A stretch of 64,000 nt of DNA. It comes from JASJAR01 sp038530285 (GTDB lineage Bacteria; Pseudomonadota; Alphaproteobacteria; Rhodobacterales; Rhodobacteraceae). Location: positions 1 through 64,000 of the forward strand of contig JBCBCY010000003.1 in the NCBI GenBank assembly GCA_038530285.1. The letters are read 5' to 3'. How positions within the stretch are numbered: the first letter of the stretch is position 1; each line of letters opens with the position of its first letter. Position numbers and translations under genes: made by a program. Positions 16,827-25,367 of this stretch are shown here, in pieces. The notes below the pieces were generated by a model. The model was not told the origin of the DNA. It was given only the letters and a program-made list of their open reading frames with translations, and searched no databases.

Positions 16827-18893
16827 ATGTCGAGCGATGTCCAGACCTACGACGACCCGATCGAGACATACGAGAATATCCTTGAACATCCCGAGACCGA
16901 TCGCCAGCCCATCGCGGTGGCCATTGACACCGGTGTGAAGGCTGTTGGTCACGTGGTGATGTGGGCCAATGTGGCGTTGATGGGTGCGATCTTCAGCCAG
17001 GTGGCGATGCGCTATCTGCTGAACCAGAATTACCCCAAACTGGATGAGCTTCAGTGGCATTTCTACGGCCTGGTCACGATGATCGGGATTTCCTATGCGC
17101 TGGTGACCGACAGCCATGTGCGGGTGGATGTGCTGCATATGAACCTGTCGCGCCGCACCCAGCGGATTATCGAGGTTCTGGGTATTCTGACCCTGCTGGT
17201 GCCGTTCATCTATCTGATGATCGATCAGGGATATGATTATTTCTACGACAGTTTCCGGGTGAACGAACGGTCCGACAGCCCTACGGGGCTGCCTGCGCGC
17301 TGGGCGTTCAAGGCGGTGATCCCGATCAGCTTTGCGTTGCTGGCCATGGCCGCGACGGCACGGCTTTTGCACGATGTGCACGCGCTTTGGGTAAACCCCG
17401 AAGGCGAAAACGAGGGGCTGAAGCTGCGCCGGGTCATCCTGCTGCTGGCGGTCTTTGCCGCTGTGACCGTGGCGCTGACCTTCCTGGTGGAGACCACGGA
17501 AGAAAAGCTGGTGATCGCGATGTTCCTGACGTTTATCGCGCTTTTGTTCACAGGCTACCCCGTGGCCTGGGTGCTGGCCGGGGTCGGTGTCGCCTATTGC
17601 GGGCTGGCCTATCTGTTCGACAATGACCTGATGCTGTGGACGGGGCTGGAAAGCACGTTTACCGGGCTTGACTACCTGACGCTGGGCGCGGTGGTGAACC
17701 GGGTCTATGCGACGATGTCAAATGCGGTGCTGGTGGCTCTGCCGATGTTCATTTTCATGGGGTTGATGCTGGATGAAAGCGGTGTGGCCGAACGGTTGAT
17801 GACGTCGATGCAGCGGTTGTTCGGCACGGTGCGCGGGGGGCTGGCGATCACTGTGACGCTGATCGGGATTATCCTGGCGGCGTCAACCGGGATCATCGGC
17901 GCGTCGGTCGTGCTCTTGGGTGTTTTGTCGCTGCCATCGATGATGGAGCAGAAATATTCGCCGTCACTGGCCGCTGGCGTGGTCTCAGCTTCGGGCACCT
18001 TGGGCATTCTGATCCCGCCGTCGATCATGCTGGTGATCATGGCCGATCAGATGGCGCTGTCGGTGGGCGATCTGTTTATGGCCGCGGTCTTTCCCGGCGT
18101 GATCATCGGGATTTTGTACCTGACCTATATTTTCATCATCGCCATAATCAAACGCGATGCGGCCCCTGTGCCGGACGGCGCTGTGGCGCCGGACTGGGCG
18201 GCGGTCCGGGATGTGGCCATCGCGGTTCTGCCGACCTTGGCGCTGATCTTGTGCGTGTTGGGGTCGATCTTTGCCGGGCTCACCACGCCAACCGAAGCCT
18301 CGGGCATTGGCGCGCTTGGCGCCACGGTGCTGGCGCTGGGCTACCGCAAGCTGAACCTGAAAAAGCTTTGGAACGTCGCGGTGTCGACCTTCAACACCAC
18401 CGCCTATATCTTCGCGATCTTTTTGGGTGCGACAGTGTTTTCCTATGTGCTGCGCGAACTGGGCGGCGACGAATTTATCGAACATATGGTCTTGTCCACC
18501 GGGCTGGGCCCGAACGGGACGATCCTGTTCATCCTGGGCCTGGTGTTTCTGCTGGGCTTTGTTCTGGACTGGATTGAGATCACCCTGATCGTGCTGCCGC
18601 TGATGCGCCCGATCATCAATGCGCTTGGGGTCGATATCCCGGGCTTCGGTGTTGTTGATGAGCCTGCGCTGATCTGGTTCGTGATCCTTGTGGCGGTGAC
18701 GCTGCAAACCAGCTTCCTGACACCGCCGGTGGGCTTTGCGCTGTTCTATCTTAAAGGGGTGTGCCCGCCTGCGATTAAACTCAGCCACATCTACAAAGGG
18801 ATCATCCCTTTCGTGATCCTGCAGCTGACAGGCCTGGCCCTGGTGTTTGCATGGCCCGCCCTTGCAACCTGGCTGCCCTCGGTCGCGTATTAG
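16827..18893 (+). CDS. TRAP transporter fused small/large membrane subunit (DctQM)
   Basis: The 688-residue protein joins a four-helix DctQ-like domain (about residues 25-200, with HFYGLVTMIGISYALVTDSH) to the 12-helix DctM permease (from about 220: GYPVAWVLAGVGVAYCGL, STGIIGASVVLLGVLSLP, SGTLGILIPPSIMLVIMAD). Start is the ATG after GAGGAGATTTGAT. It couples sodium-driven uptake to the binding protein upstream. A 147-base GC-rich gap separates it from the binding-protein gene and may hold an mRNA-processing hairpin. Confidence 0.9.
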   Translation: MSSDVQTYDDPIETYENILEHPETDRQPIAVAIDTGVKAVGHVVMWANVALMGAIFSQVAMRYLLNQNYPKLDELQWHFYGLVTMIGISYALVTDSHVRVDVLHMNLSRRTQRIIEVLGILTLLVPFIYLMIDQGYDYFYDSFRVNERSDSPTGLPARWAFKAVIPISFALLAMAATARLLHDVHALWVNPEGENEGLKLRRVILLLAVFAAVTVALTFLVETTEEKLVIAMFLTFIALLFTGYPVAWVLAGVGVAYCGLAYLFDNDLMLWTGLESTFTGLDYLTLGAVVNRVYATMSNAVLVALPMFIFMGLMLDESGVAERLMTSMQRLFGTVRGGLAITVTLIGIILAASTGIIGASVVLLGVLSLPSMMEQKYSPSLAAGVVSASGTLGILIPPSIMLVIMADQMALSVGDLFMAAVFPGVIIGILYLTYIFIIAIIKRDAAPVPDGAVAPDWAAVRDVAIAVLPTLALILCVLGSIFAGLTTPTEASGIGALGATVLALGYRKLNLKKLWNVAVSTFNTTAYIFAIFLGATVFSYVLRELGGDEFIEHMVLSTGLGPNGTILFILGLVFLLGFVLDWIEITLIVLPLMRPIINALGVDIPGFGVVDEPALIWFVILVAVTLQTSFLTPPVGFALFYLKGVCPPAIKLSHIYKGIIPFVILQLTGLALVFAWPALATWLPSVAY

Positions 18894-19030
18894 GAGGCGG
18901 GGCCATGGCTGCAACCACAGATCACGCCGCCGAAGCGCCGCATGGCGCGCGCGCGAAATCCCGCTACACTCAGACTGGCAATAACACCGGTTATGACGGT
19001 GCCAAGCCGGCTTGCGCGCATGAGGGGACG

Positions 19031-20707
19031 ATGACCAACGACGAGCTGATCGACAGGTTTCGCGATGTGGTGGGGCGCCGTCATGTGCTGACGGGCGCGC
19101 GCGCGACTGAGCGGTTCCGGCGCGGTTTCCGTTCCGGCGAGGGCGAGGCGCTGTGTGTCGTCCAGCCCGGCAGTCTGTTGGAACAATGGCGCGTGCTGGA
19201 GGCCTGCGTGGCCGCCGACAAGATCGTCATCCTGCAGGCGGCAAACACCGGGCTGACCGAAGGGTCGACGCCCAAGGGCCGGTATGACCGCGATGTGGTG
19301 CTGATCAACACCCGCCGGATGGACGGGCTGCACGCGCTGCATGGCGGCCGTCAGATCCTGGCCTTCCCGGGGGCGACCCTGTTTGCGCTGGAAAAGCTTT
19401 TGGCCCCCTTGGGGCGCGAACCCCATTCGGTGATCGGGTCGTCGTGCATTGGCGCGTCGATCGTCGGTGGGGTGTGCAATTCGTCGGGTGGTTCGCTGGT
19501 GGAACGCGGGCCGTCTTACACCGAATTGTCGTGCTATGCGCAGATCGATGAGGCGGGGCAGTTGCGGCTGGTCAACCACCTTGGGATGGACCTTGGCGAT
19601 ACCCCGGAAGAAATCCTGACCCGGCTGGAAAAAGGCGCGTTCGATGCCGAGCCCCCGGCGACGAACCGCAAGGCGTCTTCGACCAATTACCGCAGCCTGG
19701 TGCGCGATGTGGATGCGCCGACCCCCGCCCGGTTCAATGCCAACAAAGACGGGCTTTATGAAAGTTCGGGCTGTGCGGGCAAGCTGGCGGTCTTTGCCGT
19801 GCGGCTTGACACCTACGCCAAGCCCGAGGCGCAAAGGACGTTCTACATCGGCACCAATGATGTCGATGTGCTGACCGAGTTGCGCCGACATATGCTGGCG
19901 ACGTTCAAGACCCTGCCGGTCTCTGCCGAATATATGGAGCGCGAGGTCTTCGACCTGTCTGAACGGTACGGCAAGGACACGGTGATGATGATCGATTGGC
20001 TGGGCACCGACCGGTTGCCACAGTTTTTCGCGCTGAAAGGGGCGATTGATGCGCGGCTCAGGCGGTTTGGTCTGGGCACGCTCACCGACCGTGTGATGCA
20101 GACCGCGTCACGGCTGACGCCGGCGGTGCTGCCCAAGCGGATGCGCCAGTTTCGCGACACATACCGCCACCATCTGATCCTGAAGACCCAGAACGAAGGC
20201 ATTGATGAAACGGCCGCTTATCTGAAAGACCTCTTTGCGGGGGCCGAAGGCGCGGCGTTTGAATGCACCGACCGGGAAGCCAAGATCGCGGGTCTGCACC
20301 GGTTTGCCGCCGCGGGGGCTGCGGTGCGGTACATGGCGATCCATGCCTCGGGCGTTGAAGACATTATCCCCCTCGATATCGCGTTGCGCCGCAATGACCG
20401 CGATTGGTACGAAATCCTGCCGCCCGAGATCGACGCGCAGATCGTGCACAAGCTGTATTACGGGCATTTCATGTGCCATGTCCTGCACCAGGATTACGTG
20501 GTCAAAAAGGGGGTCGATGTGAAGGCCCTGAAGGCTCGGATGCTGGAGCTGTTGGACCAGCGTGGTGCCGAATACCCCGCCGAGCACAACGTCGGGCATT
20601 TGTACAAGGCCAAGCCCGATCTGGCGGACCACTACAAATGCTGTGACCCGACCAATTCGATGAACCCCGGGATCGGCAAGATGTCGAAAGCGCGCGACTA
20701 CGCGTGA
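19031..20707 (+). CDS. dld: Quinone-dependent D-lactate dehydrogenase
   Basis: The 558-residue protein closely follows E. coli Dld (571 aa), a peripheral membrane FAD enzyme oxidising D-lactate to pyruvate and feeding electrons to quinone. Diagnostic segments include ILQAANTGLTEGSTPKGRYD, REPHSVIGSSCIGAS, SSGCAGKLAVFAVRLDT, HRFAAAGAA and DPTNSMNPGIGKMSK. I start at the ATG at 19031 (GAGGGGACG upstream), where homology begins. An in-frame ATG at 18905 with AGGAGG would add a 42-residue leader without homology. It is the third gene of the TRAP operon, which argues for lactate as the imported substrate. Confidence 0.9.
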   Translation: MTNDELIDRFRDVVGRRHVLTGARATERFRRGFRSGEGEALCVVQPGSLLEQWRVLEACVAADKIVILQAANTGLTEGSTPKGRYDRDVVLINTRRMDGLHALHGGRQILAFPGATLFALEKLLAPLGREPHSVIGSSCIGASIVGGVCNSSGGSLVERGPSYTELSCYAQIDEAGQLRLVNHLGMDLGDTPEEILTRLEKGAFDAEPPATNRKASSTNYRSLVRDVDAPTPARFNANKDGLYESSGCAGKLAVFAVRLDTYAKPEAQRTFYIGTNDVDVLTELRRHMLATFKTLPVSAEYMEREVFDLSERYGKDTVMMIDWLGTDRLPQFFALKGAIDARLRRFGLGTLTDRVMQTASRLTPAVLPKRMRQFRDTYRHHLILKTQNEGIDETAAYLKDLFAGAEGAAFECTDREAKIAGLHRFAAAGAAVRYMAIHASGVEDIIPLDIALRRNDRDWYEILPPEIDAQIVHKLYYGHFMCHVLHQDYVVKKGVDVKALKARMLELLDQRGAEYPAEHNVGHLYKAKPDLADHYKCCDPTNSMNPGIGKMSKARDYA

Positions 20708-20727
20708 GGACGCGGTGACCCAGCGGC

Positions 20728-20756
20728 CACGCGTGCCGCGTGATTACATTTTTTAT
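20728..20756 (+). terminator. Intrinsic terminator after dld
   Basis: CACGCG (20728-20733) and CGCGTG (20737-20742) form a tight stem, followed a few bases later by six T residues (20749-20754). It lies 21 bases after the dld stop and should end the TRAP-dld transcript. Confidence 0.6.
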
Positions 20757-20812
20757 GGGGCTCTGCCCCGCGCCTGCGGCGCCCCCCGAGGTATTTTTAG
20801 CAAGAGGAAGGG
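20757..20812. repeat. Dispersed intergenic repeat, copy A
   Basis: The segment has a GGGGCTCTGCCCC palindrome, a second GC-rich palindrome, then TATTTTTAGCAAGAGGAAG. Related copies occur at 32995 and 35156 in this window. The shared order is: GC palindrome, CCCCGAG or CCCGGGA, TATTT-run, purine-rich GA(T/G)GAAG. Confidence 0.6.
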
Positions 20813-20827
20813 CCCCAAGCGCGATCT

Positions 20828-20974
20828 GAAAAGTGGGCACCGGTTTTCGGGATAAATTGCGCGGTATAGAAAAGCGCAGTTCGAAAAGTGGGCACCGGTT
20901 TTCTGGATAAATTGCGCGGTATAGAAAAGCGCAATCCGAAAAGTGGGCACCGGTTTTCGGGACAAATTGCGCGG
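20828..20974. repeat. Three tandem copies of a 55-bp repeat
   Basis: Copies begin at 20828, 20883 and 20938 with GAAAAGTGGGCACCGGTTTT, followed by C(G/T)GGA(T/C)AAATTGCGCGG and TATAGAAAAGCGCA in the first two. The third copy diverges after GCGCGG. The core (AAAAGTGGGCACCGGTTTTC) looks like an alphaproteobacterial intergenic repeat also seen in Rhizobiales. It sits between the dld terminator and the 3' end of the convergent guanidine operon. Confidence 0.8.
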
Positions 20975-20987
20975 AGTTGAAACGAAT

Positions 20988-21395
20988 TCAGATTTTTTCT
21001 GCGAGGAAGGCGCGGATATCGGTCAGCTGTTTTTCGTCGATCGAGACATAGACCAGCGACATGTTGGTGCGTTCGGACACCATGTCACCCGGGAACGGCA
21101 GGTAGCTTAACTCACGCGAGCCAAAGCCTGGCGAGGCCGTGCCGACCTGCCATTCGGTTTTCAGTTCCACATCCACCAGTTTCAGCGCGGTGTCGCCGCC
21201 CGCGCCTGGTTTTTCAAACGGGACGCCGGCGAGTTTCAGATAGGCCATCTTGTCGGTCGCCTGAACGAAGCCTTCGATGAACTGCGCGGTCAGAACCTGC
21301 AGGTCTGCCGCTTCGTCTTCGGGTTTGAGATGCGAATGCAGGTGATCGTGGTCGTGGTTGTGGCCGATGTGACCGTTGACGATGTCGTGGGGCAT
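20988..21395 (-). CDS. Small His-rich protein of the guanidine operon; candidate metal-delivery/accessory factor
   Basis: The 135-residue protein starts at the ATG at 21395, 26 bases after the guanidine hydrolase stop. Residues 8-22 are histidine-rich (NGHIGHNHDHDHLHSHL), a hallmark of nickel or zinc storage/delivery domains. The rest is a compact domain (FIEGFVQATDKMAYLKLAGV, then a beta-rich part and a C-terminal helix) that I cannot assign. Characterised Ni-dependent guanidine hydrolase needs HypA/HypB-like helpers; none is encoded here, so this protein may supply that role. That function is my inference. It is the last gene of the riboswitch-headed operon. Confidence 0.6.
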   Translation of the reverse strand: MPHDIVNGHIGHNHDHDHLHSHLKPEDEAADLQVLTAQFIEGFVQATDKMAYLKLAGVPFEKPGAGGDTALKLVDVELKTEWQVGTASPGFGSRELSYLPFPGDMVSERTNMSLVYVSIDEKQLTDIRAFLAEKI

Positions 21396-21420
21396 GTCTT
21401 TTGTCCTTTGGTCCCGGCGA

Positions 21421-22668
21421 TCAGCTTTTGTTGCACCAGCGGCGGCGGCCCACATCTTCGCCGCGCGGGATTTCCACGGGTTTGTCGATATGACCTTTGT
21501 GTTTGCCCAAATTACCGGAGGCCACCAGCGAACCCAGCACGTCAACAATGACGCGCGTGCCCATCAGCGCGGTGATTTCGGACTGATCATAGGGGGGTGA
21601 GACTTCCACCAGTTCCATCCCGCACAAGCCTTCGGCGGCCACCTTGCTGGCGAGTGCCAGCGCTTCGCGCGGCAGAAAGCCGCCCGGTTCGGGCCAGCCG
21701 GTGCCGGGGACAAAGCCGCAGTCGATGCTGTCGATGTCAAACGACATATAGACCATATCGACGCCGTCCCAGGCCATTTCCAGCGCCATTTCGGCGGTTT
21801 TATCGACCCCCATCTTTTCCATGTCGCCCATGGTGATGATGTTGGTTTCCCGCTCGCGCGCGACTTTCACCGCGTCGCGGGGCACTTGCCAGCCGCCGAT
21901 GCCGACCTGGACGAGGTTTTTGGCCGGTACATTCGGTAGGTTCGTCGAATGGAACCAGGGCGTGGTGTGCATGCGCTCATCAAGGTCTTTTTCCTGGATG
22001 TCTGCGTGCCGGTCAAAATGAACGATGCCGATTTTCTTCGACGTGCATTCGGCCACGCCGCGCACGCAGGGAAACCCGATGGAATGATCGCCCCCCATCA
22101 TGATCGGGAAGGCGCCTGAGGAAAACACATGGCTGACCGCGCGGCTGATCTGATCAAAGGTTTTCTCAATATTCGCCGGAATCGTGAAGACATCGCCTGC
22201 ATCGCACAGGGTCATCTGTTCGCGAAGATCGATGCCCATCTCGTAGTTGTAAGGTGTGTAAAGCGACGAGATCTTGCGGATCCCCTGCGGCCCAAACCGC
22301 GTGCCGGGCCGGTAGGTCGTGCCGCCATCAAACGGGATCCCTAAGGCGGCGGCGTCATAGTCGCCCACTTCGGTGACGTCTTCGGCGTAAGGCGCATTCA
22401 GAAACGTGTTGATGCCCGCGTAATGGGGCAGTTCGCCGCGCGCAAAAGTCGGGATCGACTTGTCTTCGATGCTGTCGGCGCCCGTCAGGCCCATGTGCAG
22501 CGCCCATTTGCGTTCTTCTTCCCAGCGGCCTTCGGGAATGTCGGCTTCGGCCTGCATCGCCTTCCAGCCGCGGAGCTTTGACAGGTCCGGGTGGTGCGCA
22601 CGGCGGTCTTCGTGGCGGGTCAGGCGAGGGTGGTGCGACCGGGTGCGGTCAGTGGGCCTGAAGAACAT
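21421..22668 (-). CDS. gdmH: Guanidine hydrolase (Ni-dependent, arginase/ureohydrolase fold)
   Basis: The 415-residue protein has the ureohydrolase fold with metal ligands His195 (GGDHS), Asp219/His221/Asp223 (HFDRHAD) and Asp311/Asp313 (SFDIDSID). It differs from agmatinases in ways typical of guanidine hydrolase: a long N-terminal extension, the segment QEKDLDERMHTTPWFH, GGTTYRPGTRFGPQG, and Trp325 in GTGWPEPGG where agmatinases have Thr. It should split guanidine into urea and ammonium. The start at 22668 has AAAGGAG upstream and overlaps the ATPase gene by 20 bases. The guanidine-I riboswitch at the operon head supports the assignment independently of the protein. Confidence 0.88.
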   Translation of the reverse strand: MFFRPTDRTRSHHPRLTRHEDRRAHHPDLSKLRGWKAMQAEADIPEGRWEEERKWALHMGLTGADSIEDKSIPTFARGELPHYAGINTFLNAPYAEDVTEVGDYDAAALGIPFDGGTTYRPGTRFGPQGIRKISSLYTPYNYEMGIDLREQMTLCDAGDVFTIPANIEKTFDQISRAVSHVFSSGAFPIMMGGDHSIGFPCVRGVAECTSKKIGIVHFDRHADIQEKDLDERMHTTPWFHSTNLPNVPAKNLVQVGIGGWQVPRDAVKVARERETNIITMGDMEKMGVDKTAEMALEMAWDGVDMVYMSFDIDSIDCGFVPGTGWPEPGGFLPREALALASKVAAEGLCGMELVEVSPPYDQSEITALMGTRVIVDVLGSLVASGNLGKHKGHIDKPVEIPRGEDVGRRRWCNKS

Positions 22669-23419
22669 TCGTGTGCTCCTTTAGGGTTTGGTAGGGGATG
22701 CCATCGTCGCGGGCATCAAAGTCGTAGGTGATGGTGGCGGCGTTGGCTTCGGGGTTGTCTGGGTCCCAGACGGGTTTGTCGAAGGCCCAGACGCGGTCGC
22801 CCAGTTTGAACGCCTCTTCCAGATCATGGGTGATCATGAAGACAGTCATTTGGGTTTCATCGCGCAGTTCTTGCAGGAAATCATGCATCACCAGCTTGGT
22901 GCCGGGGTCGAGCGCGCCAAAGGGTTCATCGAGCATCAGGATTTTCGGCGACCCCGCCAGCGCCTGGGCGATGGCCAAGCGCTGCAACATGCCCCCCGAC
23001 AGATCGGCGGGATATTGCGTTGCCACGTGATCCAACCCAATTCGCTTGAGCGTCGCCATCCCTTCATCGCGGGCGGCTGCTTTGGCGCCGCTCGACAATC
23101 GCCCCCAGAACGAGGTGCCAAAGGCGGATGCGGCCACCAGATTGTCGATCACCTTCATATGCGGAAAGACCGAATAGCGCTGGAACACGATGCCCTGATC
23201 GCGCCCGGGTTCGCGTGCCATCGGCGCGCCATCGATGTGGATTTCCCCCGCAAAGGGCTGTTCCTGGGCCAATAACAGGCGCAGAAACGTCGACTTGCCA
23301 CAGCCCGACGCGCCGACGATCGAGATGAAGGCGCCTTTGTCCACGCTTTGGTTGATGTTTTCGATGATGGTGCGCGCGCCGTAGCGCTGGGCGATGCCTT
23401 TGATCTCGACGTAGCTCAT
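22649..23419 (-). CDS. ABC transporter ATPase, guanidine operon (NitT/TauT type)
   Basis: The 256-residue protein has Walker A GASGCGKST, the signature DLSGGMLQR, Walker B ILMLDEPFGALD and the H-loop MITHDLEEA, as in SsuB/TauB-type importers. It overlaps the permease by 4 bases and the hydrolase gene by 20. With its partners it probably imports guanidine; the exact substrate is inferred from the riboswitch and neighbour. Confidence 0.9.
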   Translation of the reverse strand: MSYVEIKGIAQRYGARTIIENINQSVDKGAFISIVGASGCGKSTFLRLLLAQEQPFAGEIHIDGAPMAREPGRDQGIVFQRYSVFPHMKVIDNLVAASAFGTSFWGRLSSGAKAAARDEGMATLKRIGLDHVATQYPADLSGGMLQRLAIAQALAGSPKILMLDEPFGALDPGTKLVMHDFLQELRDETQMTVFMITHDLEEAFKLGDRVWAFDKPVWDPDNPEANAATITYDFDARDDGIPYQTLKEHTNVLQAH

Positions 23420-24228
23420 AAGCTCTCTCCGTCCCAGGGGAAGGCGCGGTTGGCCAATTGGCGCAAGATCAGGTCCATCAGATAAGCCAGAAGCGTGATC
23501 CAGACGACGTAGAACAAGATGACATCCATCGCGAGGAACCGACGCACCAGGAAGATGCGGTAGCCCAGGCCCACGTCAGACGCGATGGCTTCAGCGGCGA
23601 TTAAAAACAGCCAGGCGGGGCCAAGCGACAGCCTGAGCGCACCGATCAGCCGTGGCAGCATCTGGGGCAGAACCACGCGCAGGGCAATCGCGGTGGATGT
23701 ACCCCCCAGGGTCTGGGCTTTGACGAATTGCTCGGATGGCAGGTCGATCACGCGCTGGGACATCTCGCGGATCAAAAACGGCCCGATGCCGATGACGATG
23801 AGGGCAACTTTGGAGGTTTCCCCCAGCCCCAGCATGATGAACAAAATCGGCAAGATCGCCAGCGGCGGGACCATCGACAAGACAGCCACGAAGGGCGCGA
23901 ACGACGCGCGGATATAGGGCAACATGCCGATGCCGATGCCGCCCAGAATGGCCAGGGTCGCGGCGATGAACACCCCAAGCCCCAGACGTTGCAGGCTGGC
24001 CAGCGTGTCTTTCCAGAACAGGATGTCGCCTGAGCGCCGGTCTGGTTCGAAAAGCAACCTTTGGGCGGTTTCGAACAGCGTGGCGGGCGAGGGCAAAAGC
24101 CGGTCTTGCGGGTTCACAGCCAGGCGCGCTTCTGACGCGATCATATAGGCCGCGATCACCAGCACAAAGGGCACCAGCGCCAGGACCACGGCCAAGACCG
24201 GCCCCGGCTTTCGGTTTATCCATCGCAT
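23416..24228 (-). CDS. ABC transporter permease, guanidine operon (NitT/TauT type)
   Basis: The 270-residue membrane protein has about six transmembrane segments. The EAA-loop region (QTLGGTSTAIALRVVLPQML) contacts the ATPase. It starts 60 bases after the binding-protein stop, with a hairpin in the gap, and overlaps the ATPase gene by ATGA-type coupling. Confidence 0.88.
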   Translation of the reverse strand: MRWINRKPGPVLAVVLALVPFVLVIAAYMIASEARLAVNPQDRLLPSPATLFETAQRLLFEPDRRSGDILFWKDTLASLQRLGLGVFIAATLAILGGIGIGMLPYIRASFAPFVAVLSMVPPLAILPILFIMLGLGETSKVALIVIGIGPFLIREMSQRVIDLPSEQFVKAQTLGGTSTAIALRVVLPQMLPRLIGALRLSLGPAWLFLIAAEAIASDVGLGYRIFLVRRFLAMDVILFYVVWITLLAYLMDLILRQLANRAFPWDGESL

Positions 24229-24252
24229 GTGGTGGGCCCCCCGGGCTTGGTC

Positions 24253-24277
24253 CTCCGGGAGGATGTACCCCCCGGAG
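24253..24277 (-). repeat. Intercistronic hairpin between binding-protein and permease genes
   Basis: CTCCGGG (24253-24259) and CCCGGAG (24271-24277) form a 7-bp stem with an 11-base loop. Hairpins at this position commonly protect the upstream binding-protein message or attenuate the membrane genes, giving binding-protein excess. That role is inferred. Confidence 0.45.
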
Positions 24278-24287
24278 CGGCGTTTGC

Positions 24288-25346
24288 CTATAGCGCGCCG
24301 TCGGCGGCCATTTGCATATAGGTCGTGTCAAAGCGCATCCGGACAAAGCCCGGATCACCGGTTGTGGTGCCATCGGGGTATTCGACACCGACAAAATCAG
24401 CCGATGGCGCGCCTTCGCCCAGGATGCCCTTGTCGAACAGGAATTCCGCGACTTCGACCATGGTTGTCTTCAGCGCGTCGTCTGACGTGAACGCCACCGC
24501 ATCGGCGGGGTCATAGAACATCTCGGTGCTGTCGAGCTGTGCTTTGTAGCCTGCCAGATCGGTGCCAGAGGCTTCGGCCATGGCCGTCAAAACCGCTTCG
24601 TCGCCAGCCGCCATCAGGCCCATGACTTCGTACCATGCACCAGCCATGGCTTTGCCGAAATCGGGGTTGGCGGCGAGCGTTTCGGTGTTCACGAACATGA
24701 TGTCGATGATTTCGCCGGGGATGTCGGAGCTGTCATAGATCTTGTTGGCACCGGGTTCTTCCAGAATGGTGGACACCAGCGGGTTCCAGGTGACAACGGC
24801 TTCGACGTCATCGGTGGTGTAGGCCGCGATCATGTCCGCGTCAGATGTGTTGATCACCCCGTCGAGGTCCATTTCGGACAGGCCAACGCTGTCGAGCCCG
24901 CGCGCGAGCAGGTAGTGCGACACCGACAGTTCCACCAGGTTCACCGGCTTGCCGACCAGTGAGGTCAGATCGCCGTCGCCCTTGATGATCACCGCGTCAT
25001 TGCCGTTGGAATAATCGCCCACGATCAGGGCAGTGGTGTCCACACCCGACCCCGACGGGATGCTGAGCGTGTCCATATTGGTGGCTGAGACACCGTCAAA
25101 GGCGCCAGCGGTGTATTGGTTGATGCTTTCGATATAGTCGTTGATCTGCACGATCTCGATGTCGATGCCGTATTTGTCGGCCCATTTGTCCATGATGCCG
25201 GAGTCTTCCAGATAGCCCCATGGCATCCAGCCGACATAGATCGACCATGCGACGCGGAACTCGGTTTTTTCCTGTGCGATGGCGGGTGCTGCAAACGCGA
25301 CAGACAAAGCTGTGGCGGCAGCGGCAAGCGAACGAAGTGCAGACAT
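24288..25346 (-). CDS. ABC transporter substrate-binding protein, guanidine operon
   Basis: The 352-residue protein has a Sec signal peptide (MSALRSLAAAATALSVAFAAPAIA). The NitT/TauT-type fold is visible in FRVAWSIYVGWMPWGYLEDS, GAFDGVSATNMDTL, VGKPVNLVELSVSHYLL and DDVEAVVTWNPLVSTIL. This type also accompanies urea carboxylase genes in other proteobacteria. It is the first gene behind the guanidine-I riboswitch, so guanidine is the likely ligand. A GGGGGAT sequence precedes the ATG. Confidence 0.88.
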   Translation of the reverse strand: MSALRSLAAAATALSVAFAAPAIAQEKTEFRVAWSIYVGWMPWGYLEDSGIMDKWADKYGIDIEIVQINDYIESINQYTAGAFDGVSATNMDTLSIPSGSGVDTTALIVGDYSNGNDAVIIKGDGDLTSLVGKPVNLVELSVSHYLLARGLDSVGLSEMDLDGVINTSDADMIAAYTTDDVEAVVTWNPLVSTILEEPGANKIYDSSDIPGEIIDIMFVNTETLAANPDFGKAMAGAWYEVMGLMAAGDEAVLTAMAEASGTDLAGYKAQLDSTEMFYDPADAVAFTSDDALKTTMVEVAEFLFDKGILGEGAPSADFVGVEYPDGTTTGDPGFVRMRFDTTYMQMAADGAL

Positions 25347-25367
25347 TGGGTATCCCCCGTGAACGAC

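Noticed and set aside
16251..17381. Long minus-strand frame opposite the TRAP genes
   Set aside because: Composition is His/Arg/Gln-rich with no domain, while the plus strand encodes clear TRAP proteins.
20753..20965. Minus-strand frame across the 55-bp repeats
   Set aside because: Its internal repetition simply reflects the DNA repeat, and it has no ribosome site.
20828..20974. CRISPR array
   Set aside because: The units are near-identical over their whole 55 bases, with no variable spacers and no cas genes nearby.
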